In this document: one piece after another, positions 43,756 to 53,700 of the stretch | How positions within the stretch are numbered: position 1 is the stretch's first letter | How the letters are laid out: each line of letters opens with the position of its first letter | DNA from: an uncultured Roseburia sp. | GTDB lineage: Bacteria; Bacillota; Clostridia; Lachnospirales; Lachnospiraceae | Assembly (NCBI GenBank): GCA_910587865.1 | Contig: CAJUNX010000003.1 | Span: 1 to 64,000 of the forward strand | DNA length: 64,000 nt | Direction: 5' to 3' | Notes under the pieces: generated by a model | Database searches by the model: none | What the model saw: the letters and a program-made list of their open reading frames with translations, nothing else | What the model was told of the DNA's origin: nothing | Translations under genes and position numbers: made by a program

Positions 43756-44961
43756 CTAATATTCATATCCTTTGTCCTGTTTCTTTAAAATCAACTCTTT
43801 TTTTGCTTCCTTCGATAATTCTCCTATAGTCATCTGTCTGTCCGGCATTTCTTCCTGGTTCCATGCCGCCTGCGCCAGCATGTCCATAGCTTCCAAAATC
43901 ATACGGGATGCGATATATTCCCTTTTCCTGCTAAGATAATCCTCTCTATGCATCTCTTTTTCCAACCGGATAATCGTTCTGACTCCTGACAGAATACGGT
44001 TCGCCAGCATCTTATCCGCCTCTTTTTCAAATGCTTTCCTCTGTTCTGTTAGCCATGTCTCATCGGAAGCATAGAGCTCTGTCATATGACATCTCGCTTC
44101 CACATATGCCTGGTATACGCTCCGTAATTCCGGAATCTTCTTTAAAAAACATACCAACTCATCTGTCTTCAGCTTCGCCTCCGCTGGCAGAAGCTGATAA
44201 GCAATTCTGCCCTGCCTCGGCATGGATGCTCTTAATACAAACAGACGATCTGCCAGTTCCATCAATAATCTGCGATCCGGCATTTCATCTCCATGAACTG
44301 CCCGTTCTGCATATTTCCACACCTTTTTCAGTCCGTTCAACTTTCGGATGCGCATCTCTTCCTCAAATTGTTCCACCATAGTATCGGTAATCTGCCGCAG
44401 TTCTTTTGCTGCCATACTTTTTTGTCGGGCAAAAGCAAGAATCTGTGCTGCAAAGGTATCTCTGATCAACTGTCGCCGGATCGCATTCGGAATCTGCGGC
44501 GGCGTAAAAGGATTTCGCACTTTGACAGATGTATCCCAAAATATAACATGCATATGCGGATGTGCCCTTTCTCCATGTACTGCTGCCGCCCATTGCAGCG
44601 TTTCACGTCTGATTCCATTTTTTTCCGCGATGGTCATAATATGGTTTTCTATATATCTCTGCCAGCTTTTCTGCTCCGTCAGCCGCAGTTCTTTTGCTGT
44701 CTCCCCCGAAAAAGATATCACACTGCGGTACATAACGATTCGTTTTTGTGAATTTGTGTAAACAAGCTTTGCAACCTCTCTCCAGTCCGCAAATTCTGTA
44801 ATGTCTCCTGGTTGCAGCTTTCCAAAAAGTCCGTGTTCACATTCCGCATTCTTTATCACCCCGGGCCTTGTCGCAATATAACGCACATGGGCATAATTCG
44901 CTTTGGGTGTATCTTTTCGGTTCGGATGCCGATGACGCTGTTTATAAATCAGTACTGACAT
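43756..44961 (-). CDS. MobP-type relaxase
   Basis: This is 401 residues. The relaxase metal-binding motif is ERAHPHMHVIFWD (His134, His136, His138), with His129 nearby, and a Tyr/His-rich start including YAHVRYIATRPGV. This fits MobP3-like relaxases of Firmicutes ICEs, which nick oriT at an IncP-type site. The C-terminal half is helical, rich in Arg and Glu, and likely contacts DNA or VirD4. It is followed immediately by virD4. The catalytic Tyr position cannot be fixed from this view. Confidence 0.88.
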   Translation of the reverse strand: MSVLIYKQRHRHPNRKDTPKANYAHVRYIATRPGVIKNAECEHGLFGKLQPGDITEFADWREVAKLVYTNSQKRIVMYRSVISFSGETAKELRLTEQKSWQRYIENHIMTIAEKNGIRRETLQWAAAVHGERAHPHMHVIFWDTSVKVRNPFTPPQIPNAIRRQLIRDTFAAQILAFARQKSMAAKELRQITDTMVEQFEEEMRIRKLNGLKKVWKYAERAVHGDEMPDRRLLMELADRLFVLRASMPRQGRIAYQLLPAEAKLKTDELVCFLKKIPELRSVYQAYVEARCHMTELYASDETWLTEQRKAFEKEADKMLANRILSGVRTIIRLEKEMHREDYLSRKREYIASRMILEAMDMLAQAAWNQEEMPDRQMTIGELSKEAKKELILKKQDKGYEY

Positions 44962-44972
44962 ATTCCCCTTTC

Positions 44973-46010
44973 CTACTGTTCCATATCAATTTCACCGTCG
45001 GCTTCCGCTGACCATTCCGCACGACTGTGTACTCCACCACTTCCTTCCAACTGCTGTACCAGTTCCTTTGTATGGGCTCTATTCGTAGCCATAAACAATC
45101 TCTGCTCCTTATAGTCATAGCAATAGACTTCATCAGACAGCACTTCTCCCGGTTCCAGGCACTCCCGGTTTACATCCATCACCATCTGCTGCAACTCTTC
45201 CGCACTCATATCTCCATTGTCTTTGATCAGCAGAACTTCATGCACACTACTCGGTAAAATATAAATATTCGCCTCTGTTTTCTGTGATATATCTTTAAGT
45301 ATCTGAGGATAGAACATCACCGTAGCTCCATACAGATTCGCATTATTTGTGAGCACATACTGTTCAAATGGACGCAACTTCCCGAAACATTCACTCTCAT
45401 CTACTCCATCTTCAAACATACCCAGAGACGTCATTACTTCCTGCATACTTTTCAGTTCTGGCGGAAATAAAGAACCAGTATTCCTGTATGCAGTTGTAAG
45501 TACCTGATTTCTGTCGACACCCCATTTCTCTATCATACGATCCTGTACCAAAAAAGAACCATATTGCTTATCTGAAATTACTCCATACAGAACCCTGACT
45601 GCAAGCGTAATATCCGTTCCCGGTACATCCTCATGGCAGACCCCTTTCAAATACTCCAGATTACTGTCCTTATTCATTGCCACCATATACAGACTCTTTT
45701 TTACAGAATCATAACTATTGTATATTGCATGCACTATCTCATGCTGTACTTTTTCACTTTCTACATATGTATGCGCTATCTGTCTCATAACAGTCTTCAT
45801 ATCCGCTCCATCTGTGTACATGCGATAAAAACTGTCAAGTTGTATTCTTGGTATTACATTACTGCCTCTTATCCCAATACATAACGCAGATGTCTTCTGG
45901 TCATTTATCTTCACAAATTCCTCCAATGAAACCGTTACGTCCATTTCGCTATATGGCAGATACATTATAATATTTTTTTTAACTTCCTCTTTGAACTCCT
46001 GATATGTCAC
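44973..46010 (-). CDS. DUF5688-like protein of mobile elements
   Basis: This is 345 residues, without signal peptide or membrane segment. Recognisable stretches are IPRIQLDSFYRMYTDGADMK, DKQYGSFLVQDRMIEKWG, FEQYVLTNNANLYGATVMFY and IYILPSSVHEVLLIKDNGDM, which belong to the DUF5688 group found in clostridial ICEs. The last part includes MDVNRECLEPGEVLSDEVYC. No enzymatic motif is seen. It lies between relaxase and ribbon-helix-helix genes, so a regulatory or DNA-transfer role is plausible; it is not shown. Confidence 0.75.
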   Translation of the reverse strand: MTYQEFKEEVKKNIIMYLPYSEMDVTVSLEEFVKINDQKTSALCIGIRGSNVIPRIQLDSFYRMYTDGADMKTVMRQIAHTYVESEKVQHEIVHAIYNSYDSVKKSLYMVAMNKDSNLEYLKGVCHEDVPGTDITLAVRVLYGVISDKQYGSFLVQDRMIEKWGVDRNQVLTTAYRNTGSLFPPELKSMQEVMTSLGMFEDGVDESECFGKLRPFEQYVLTNNANLYGATVMFYPQILKDISQKTEANIYILPSSVHEVLLIKDNGDMSAEELQQMVMDVNRECLEPGEVLSDEVYCYDYKEQRLFMATNRAHTKELVQQLEGSGGVHSRAEWSAEADGEIDMEQ

Positions 46011-46022
46011 GCTTTTTCCTCC

Positions 46023-46490
46023 TTAGATTTTTTCCGCAAGATCCAAAAGATTCGCTGTGTCCTGCAGGAAACTGTTAATCTGAAAATCTTTTTTCTGCAT
46101 ATAATCCACTCCGAGCCTGACCGCGTCTGCAACCATCTCATCAAACCGGTCCTCACTTCCCTCGTTTACAAAATTCATCAGTACTTTAATCAGCAGAAAA
46201 AATACCGCTCCGTTTATTTTTCCAATTTTCATCAACATTTTTGCCAGCCGGTCTATTCCATGATTCACAATAGAGGCTATCTCACCGGCATTGTAAACGG
46301 CTGTCAATTCCTGCCGTATCATACCTGCAATAAAGTCGATATCTTCCCTGTTTCCATCAATTGCAAGTCCTTTCTCAACATAACCTCTCACCAGCTCTGA
46401 TGTGGTTGTGTCCGTTTTCGCTGCAAGTTTATCGAGTGTTTCCAGCATTTCTACCGTAAAATTTATAGAACGCTTCTGTGTTCGCTTTAT
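46023..46490 (-). CDS. Ribbon-helix-helix relaxosome accessory protein, possible ATA start
   Basis: From the ATG at 46,448 the protein is 141 residues, starting MLETLDKLAAKTDTTTSELV. The frame extends 14 codons upstream as KRTQKRSINFTVE, which is the typical DNA-binding beta-strand start of ribbon-helix-helix proteins, preceded by a strong AAAAGGGGGGATC site but with ATA where ATG is expected (46,488-46,490). Translation may begin at ATA or at the internal ATG, which would leave the N-terminal DNA-binding strand missing. The rest is helical. Lying beside the candidate oriT, it is a likely MobC/NikA-type accessory protein. Confidence 0.75.
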   Translation of the reverse strand: MKRTQKRSINFTVEMLETLDKLAAKTDTTTSELVRGYVEKGLAIDGNREDIDFIAGMIRQELTAVYNAGEIASIVNHGIDRLAKMLMKIGKINGAVFFLLIKVLMNFVNEGSEDRFDEMVADAVRLGVDYMQKKDFQINSFLQDTANLLDLAEKI

Positions 46491-46560
46491 GACCGATCCC
46501 CCCTTTTCTGATTCCGTTACAGGGTTCCATAAAGAATCTCCAAATACGAACAGAACCCCG

Positions 46561-46685
46561 TTGCAGGCTTTGCCTGCAAGCTGTTTTACGGCGCGGCGGA
46601 ACCCGCCTATTCCTGCCTTAACCGCCGGATATCTCCAGGCGGCAGGATAGTCGTGCCTGCGGCACGCCCGACCGCAAAGCGGTCG
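46561..46685 (-). promoter_or_regulatory. Candidate oriT with IncP-type nic site and hairpins
   Basis: On the minus strand the sequence reads ACTATCCTG|CCGCC at about 46,637-46,651, containing TATCCTG|C, the IncP (RP4) nic consensus YATCCTG|Y, with the expected cut between 46,643 and 46,642. Flanking hairpins are TTGCAGG/CCTGCAA (46,561-46,579), CCGCC/GGCGG (46,622-46,642) ending at the nick, CGTGCC/GGCACG (46,652-46,666) and CGACCGC/GCGGTCG (46,669-46,685). It lies in the only non-coding gap between the primase-like and relaxase-side genes. Confidence 0.75.
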
Positions 46686-46711
46686 TTTCCCTAATGGTGA
46701 AAAAGAATCCC

Positions 46712-47749
46712 CTACATCTCCTGACCGTATCCTCTGTCCCCCTGTTCCTGTACATATTTCTGCTGTTCCGCCTGTTCGTAAAGCACCGTCAGCATTCTGT
46801 TAAAATCTTTCTGTACCGGCGTCTGAATACATACCCGGTATCCCTGTGCTGAAAAATATTCACTTGCCTGCCGTGCCCGGATCTGACCATGATTATGAGG
46901 TGTTCCATCTGCAAGTTTTCCATCGATATCATTGTCATAACAAAACACAATCTCTTTCACATGTGGATGCTCTGTCAGAAACCGCTTTAGCGCTTTATCC
47001 GACAGACAGCCTTCCGAGATTCGATAGTCTTTACTCCAGTCAAGCCCCTTTAACTTATAAAGTGTCGCATGGCTCATCGCATCAATCGGCGCTTCAAACT
47101 CATACACCCGGCTGCCGGTTCCTTCCATCAGAAAGCCATATGTTTTATCCGAGTTCTCCACATCCTGCCGGAAGCTGCTCTGTGCACTGGTTCCCCGTAA
47201 CGCACAGTATCTTGCGATTCCCTGACCGTCAAAACCAACAAACGCACAGTTTTTTCTCACCTGTCCATTCACTTCCTGCCGGGCCTGATAAATCTTCCCC
47301 TGCTTCATCATCACCTGCACGATCTCCGGATCAATCTTTCTGGTTTTGGTCAGATAGGCAAATACGCGATGGTCGTCTGTATCCCTCGGCGGAAGTTTCA
47401 TTTTTCCCCGCTGCGTTTTTGCATCAGTACGAATCACAGCAGAATTCTGTTCATATGCTCTGCTTCCGAGTATATATTCCATCGCTTCTTTTTTCCCCAT
47501 TCCAAGATAGTGCATGGCAAATTCCACGATATTTCCGCCCTTTTCCTCTGTAAAGCTATAAAAGCCACGGCCATGTCTGAACAGGAATAAACCTCCGCTG
47601 TTTTTCACATGTACCGTGGCTCTGTCACTTTTTTCTATCTCGAATCCATTCTGCCTGGCAAAATCAATAATATTCGTGTCATAAATCTGCCGCATCTGTT
47701 CCTCTGTAAACGGCAGTCTTTTTTCACCCTGTCCTTCAGTTCTGTTCAT
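46712..47749 (-). CDS. TOPRIM-domain primase-like protein (DUF3991-like)
   Basis: This is 345 residues. A CHC2-like N-terminal region (IIDFARQNGFEIEKSDRATV, HGRGFYSFTEEKGGNIVEFA) and a DUF3991-type middle (RVFAYLTKTRKIDPEIVQVM) precede a TOPRIM-like domain: VYEFEAPIDAMSHATLYKLK and VKEIVFCYDNDIDGK, with the Glu and DxD-type metal residues. Such proteins are thought to prime or process transferred DNA in Firmicutes ICEs. Its start overlaps the end of the 2014-residue gene by 4 bases. Confidence 0.88.
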   Translation of the reverse strand: MNRTEGQGEKRLPFTEEQMRQIYDTNIIDFARQNGFEIEKSDRATVHVKNSGGLFLFRHGRGFYSFTEEKGGNIVEFAMHYLGMGKKEAMEYILGSRAYEQNSAVIRTDAKTQRGKMKLPPRDTDDHRVFAYLTKTRKIDPEIVQVMMKQGKIYQARQEVNGQVRKNCAFVGFDGQGIARYCALRGTSAQSSFRQDVENSDKTYGFLMEGTGSRVYEFEAPIDAMSHATLYKLKGLDWSKDYRISEGCLSDKALKRFLTEHPHVKEIVFCYDNDIDGKLADGTPHNHGQIRARQASEYFSAQGYRVCIQTPVQKDFNRMLTVLYEQAEQQKYVQEQGDRGYGQEM

Positions 47750-50700
47750 ACACAGATTTCCTCCTCTCCCTGCTCATCTGCTAATCTTTCACATTGCATC
47801 CCTGCTCCGTTTTCCATCTCATCTCCTTCCACTTCCACAAATTCCAGTTTCAAATTAAGCGATGCCTGCTCCTTTAGCAGTTCCAAAAGCTTCTCCTCCT
47901 CCCTGAATGGCTTCTCTATCTGCCGCTCTGCCGCTTCTGACTGCCCATATAATTCTTCCAGTTTTCTTTTTTCCTCCTGAATATATGCCGGAAGTCTCTC
48001 TGCCAGTTTTTCGATTCTTATAATATTTCCGGTTGCGGCTTCTCCTGCCGTTGTCTGGTAACACCCCTGCGCTTTCAGGCATAGCTCTGAGCCCTGGAAC
48101 CCGCTTCGTTTTAATATAATCTCAAAGCCTGCATAAAAACCCACAGACAGGCAGTCTCCCACCTCCTTTCCCAAATTCACCATCAGTATTTTCAGGTATT
48201 CACCCGCCTGTGCACGTTCATCAAACATCCTGCGATTCAGAACAATGGAAAAATCTGATGGTTTCTCCTTCTGATATTGCTCCATATCCGCCTGTGCACA
48301 TGCAATCCGTTCTTCACATTCCCGGATCGCTGTCGGATAATACCCGCTAACTTTTAGCTGCAGCTCCGTATGTTCATTTTTCCATGCGGATTTCAGCGTC
48401 TGCAGACGGTATATCTCATTATCCACCTCCATCTTTCTTCTGATGGAAGGATCCGAGACAGCAAGCGCCTTAAACTCTGCGTACTGCAGTACCACCTCAT
48501 CGATGTCCTCACAGCTTCTAGCTGCACTTCGCCCTGTCATAATCTGACTGATATAACGCTGTTTCTGTTCCAGTATCTGCCACAGATACGCATCAAATGT
48601 CTGTTCTGTAATATAATTATAGATAGAAACCTCATCATTCTCATTTCCCTGTCTTAATATCCGGCCATTCCTTTGTGTCAGATCCGCTGGTCTCCACGGC
48701 GCATCAAGATTATGCAAAGCAATCATCTTATCCTGTACATTGAGTCCCGTTCCCATTTTCTCTGTACTTCCCATCAGGATCCGCACTTTTCCACATCTGA
48801 TATTTTCTAACAGTTCCGCTTTTCTGCTATCCGAATTTGCATCATGAATAAATGCAATCTCTTCTGCCCTCACTCCCAGCCGGACCAGTTCTTCCTTCAT
48901 CGCCTGGTAGAAATTAAAACTCCCATCTGTTTTCGGTGTCCCCTTATCACAGAAAATAAGCTGCGTGGAACTCCGCTCTGCTGTGACATGGTATATCTCT
49001 GCCACATTCCTGGCACAGACATTCAGCTTTGTATCCGGATCGTTTTCCAGCCTCCCATCCAAAATCCGCGGATCCACCGAGATGAGTCTCGCCTCATTCG
49101 TAAGCTTCAGAAAATTATCCTGACTGCTGTCCACTTCCCTGTTACGGATCGCTTCCGCCCGTTCCACCATTGCATCCATCATGGATTTCTGCTCCGGCGT
49201 GATCGACGTCTTAATTACCTGCATCTTTCCCGTCTTCAGTTTTGGCACTGGCAGTTCCAGCATATCAGCCGTCTTAATATCCGCCACCAGCGACAGCATA
49301 GACATCAGCTCCGGCAGATTATGAAACTTTGCAAACCTCGATTTCATCTGATATCCCGAACCCTCCGGTTTGATTTCAAGTGATGCCTCTACTTTTCCAA
49401 ATGTACTTGCCCAGGAATCAAACAACAGCAGTCCCCGTTCCTCCATTTCAGATGGCTGCAGTGTCTTCTGCATTACATACAGTTCCGACATGGAGTTGGA
49501 TACCGGCGTTCCCGTCAGATAAATTACACCATGCTCATTTGTAATCTCATTGATATACTGGCATTTCATGTGCATGTCCATTGCCCTCTGACTGCTCTGT
49601 CCGCCAACTCCGGCTACCCGCTGCATCTTCGTATAACTATAATTGTTTTTGTAAGCATGCGCCTCATCTACAATCAGGTTATCCACACCGAGCTCTTCGA
49701 ATGTAATCGTGTCGTCTTTTTTCTCCGCATTGTAGAGCCTGTCGTAACGGTTCTGCAGATTTTTCCGAAAGATCATCAACTGTTTTAAAGACCAGCTCCT
49801 GCCGTCCTTCGCATGCATTTCATCGATCTGTTCCGTAATCTGTTCCAGTTCCTTTTTCATGGCCAGCAGCTGTTTCTCCCTTGACAATGCAATCAGTTCA
49901 AATGAACTGTGTCCCATGATCACACAGTCGTAATCTCCTGTCGCCACGCGGCTGACAAATCTCCTTCTCTTCGATTTTTCAAAATCTTTCGCTGTCGCTA
50001 CCAGAATATTTGCATCCGGATACAAACGCAGGAACTCTGCCGACCACTGGGAGAGCGTGTGATTTGGAACCACGATCAGCGGCTTATGGCAGATCCCCAG
50101 TCGCTTTCTCTCATAGGCAATCGCACAGGCCGTCATCGTTTTCCCCGCACCCACCTCATGCGCAATCAGCAGATTTCCACTATCATAGATTCCCTTTGCC
50201 ACGGTATCCCGCTGATGCTTTCTAAGTATAATTTCCCGACTCATATCCGGCAGTATCAGATCATCACCCTGAAATACCCGTGGCCGGATATTATTAAACC
50301 GGTCATTATAGAGCGCCGTCAGTTCAGCTCCTCTCTCCGCATCGGAAAACAGCCAGCTCTCAAATTCAAACTTTATCTGTGCCTGTTTCTCGCGTGCCAG
50401 CAGTGTCTCGCGCCTGTTCAGTACATATCTCACTTTTTCTTCACCGGTCTGCGGATCATTGTATTCCTGCCTGTCACGCACTTCCACCTGTTTTAAATTC
50501 AGCGACAGTTCCAAAATCTCATACGCATTGACACGGGTTGTTCCGTATGTCCGGTTTACTATGATGGATGTACGTTCCGCTCCCTTGTCTGATATGTAAT
50601 AACTTCCCGTACACTCCGAGAATTCCAGCTGAATACGTCTCCGGTTGTATCCTGCCGTTGCAAATTTTTCATACATAAAGTCCCGATAGTACTTTACAGG

Positions 50701-53700
50701 TATCCATGTGGATCCCAGTACAAAGCTGATCTCCTCCGGTTTTAATGGTTCGGGCTGTACTTTCTGTAATGCCTTCACATTCCGTGAAAAAAGCAGCGGA
50801 TATTCCTCCGCTGCCAAAACTGCCTGTGCCAGTTTATCTTTCACATGACCACTCAGATATTCTTCTGCCAGTACCCATCCCTCTCCCGGATCCTGATTCC
50901 ACAATGCCGGATCCTGATAAACCCGTTCTCCCAGTTCCTGCAGAATTTCTTCCTGACTGCATCTGTCACCTCTTTTCCGGTAAATGATCTGCATGTACTT
51001 AAGATCAAATCTTCCCCTTACATTCATTGTAATTCGTAACGCATCCTCCACTGTCCCTGCCACATTTGGAATCGTTTCGTGTTTTACCGTTGCCTTGAAA
51101 AACACTGCTGTCTTCCGATACTCGCCCTTTATCCGCTTCCCATTCTCATTTTTAACCTCTTCCTCAACCGAGCGAAGTAACGGAGCATCACAATCATCCG
51201 CAAAAGCAGACACATTCACAGAAGCATTCAGGTACCCATACTTTGCAACATAAGAATCATACTCCTGATTCAGTTTCTGCAGAAGTCTCTGAAATCCCTG
51301 ATCCGGCTCTCCTGATGCTCCTTCCACCTCAGAATCTCCATTCCCATAAAGCTGAAAATCTATCAGCTGCCGCAATGCCTTCCGTATCCGCAACATACCT
51401 GTAACCCGCTCTGCTTTCTTCCCTGTCAGCTTCTGCCGGTACATCCACGAATCCTCCCGATAATAAAGCTTCGCGTTCACTTCTGCATAACTGTAGTTCT
51501 TTACGTCCGGCATTGCAGGTATCCATTCTCTGTCTTCCGTCACATCCGCATCTGCATTTTCCGGTTCCTCGTAAACTCCATTCAGGTATTCCACCGCTTC
51601 CTGTAACAGTTCAGACAGTTCTCTGCCAGGGAAAGCCCGGCAGGTCACAAAATCCTTACTTCCATACATCCCGGTCTCCTGAACCATTGTTCCCAGAACC
51701 ATTTCGGGATGATCAATAAAATAGCTGTTATACGGTATACCATTCTGATCTCTCTCAACCGACAGCCATCCGGTATTCTCCTCATCAGGTACAATCTCCC
51801 GCTGTCTTTTTTTCAGAAACAGGATATCTGTCGTCACCTCTGTTCCAGCCACTTTCCGAAACGCATTATCCGGCAGACGGATGGCACCTGTCAGTTCCGC
51901 TCTCTGCGCAATGTATTTCCGCACGGACTGATTTTCCTTATCCATTGTAAATTTACTGGTAATCACTGCAATGAGTCCTCCGGGTCTCACTTTATCCAGA
52001 CTTTTTGCAATGAAGTATTCGTGTATCTTAAATGAAAAACGATCATATCTCCTGTCGCTGACTTTGATATTGTGAAATGGCACATTCCCTATCACCAGAT
52101 CAAAAAAATTGTCCGGGTACTCCGTCTCCTCAAATCCCTTTATCTGAATGTCAGCAGCGGGATAAAGCATCTGTGCGATCCTGCCAGCAAGCGGATCCAG
52201 TTCGACCCCGTAAAGCTTCGACTGATTCATGCTCTCCGGCAATACCGAGAAAAAATTGCCTGTTCCCATCGCCGGATCCAAAATATTTCCTTTTCTGAAC
52301 CCGAATTTCTCCAGCGCGCGATAAATCTCCCGAATCAGCGCCTGATCTGTATAATACGATGTCAGGGTTGACTCCGCTGCTGCCTGCATCTCCGATTCCG
52401 TCAGCAGCTCTTTTACCTCTTCATATTCTTTGATCCAGTGACTTTTCCCTCTGTCCGGTGCCAGCGCTTCTGCAAGGCCTCCCCAGCCAGCAAAACGGGC
52501 AAGGATGATCTGTTCCCCGCCCTTCGCTCCACGCTCTTCCTTCTCCAGCTGTTTTAGTAACCGGATCGCTTCCACATTATTCCGAAACCTGGTCTTTGCA
52601 CCACCTTCATACAGATGATGCTCCTGACGAAACCGATAATTACCGTTTCCTATCTCAACCGGTATACGATCCTGAAGAGTATGATCTCCTCTGCCTGATG
52701 AATCAGCATCTCCATGTGTGCTGCCCTGTCCAAAGCATCCTCTCTCTCCGGCATCGGTTCTTTCTCCAGCATCTGCTGTATCAGCTTCTCTTTTTTCCTT
52801 TCCGCCTCCCGATCCACCTGAGCGAGAATCTCGTTGATCTTCCCCTGTGCGATCAGCTCTGCCAGCCGTATCGGATGGTTCTCCTGCATGTACTTCTTCC
52901 ACTGTCTCCCAAACCTGCCGGTCACTCTCTGATCGCATTCCGGATTCTCTGATATTCGGATATCCGGATACATCATTCCATCCTGTCCTGTCTGATATTC
53001 CATTTTCACCAGCCCGTCTTTCATATCCCCTGCTCCTTTCTTCCCTGATTTCCACCATCTGCTGACGGATTTCTGTTAATACTGTCCTGGCAACCTCACA
53101 TGCGGAACCGCCCAGCCTCATAAATAGTTCCAAACTCCCGAAATGGCTGATATTTTGAAAAATTTCTGATTCCCCAAAAATATCTGTCCCAAGCCCGCAT
53201 TTTCTGAAGATGATGTAGGCCGCACTCTCTGTCACCAGTTTCTCAAACTCTGCCCGCACCGCCATTTCAGGCAGCCCGTACAGCATACCACCTGATTCCT
53301 GATCGTTCACAGACAACGGGTGATCAGACAGATATGCCTCTGCCTGTTGCCCCGCCAGCTGACAGAGACAATTTTCCATGTTTTGCCCATCTGTACCACA
53401 TTCCTGCTGAAAATACCGCAGAATCCCGGGCCAGTACTGCCTGTCCAAATACCACATGGCATCAAGCGCCCGGCGGTAACTCTCATCATCTCCAACCGTA
53501 TCCGCAAGTTCAAAATAATAAACCAGCGATGCATTCGGACCAGTCATATCCACAACACCGATCCCCTTTGCACCGGCTCTCAGATGCCGTCCGGTCTGTT
53601 TCTCCCACGCCTGCTTCGTTGCAAGCAGACCGGCGTCCGGCCTCTGTATGTATATCAGCACATTTTTGTCAAAAGACATCTTATAGTATTTTGAAACGCT

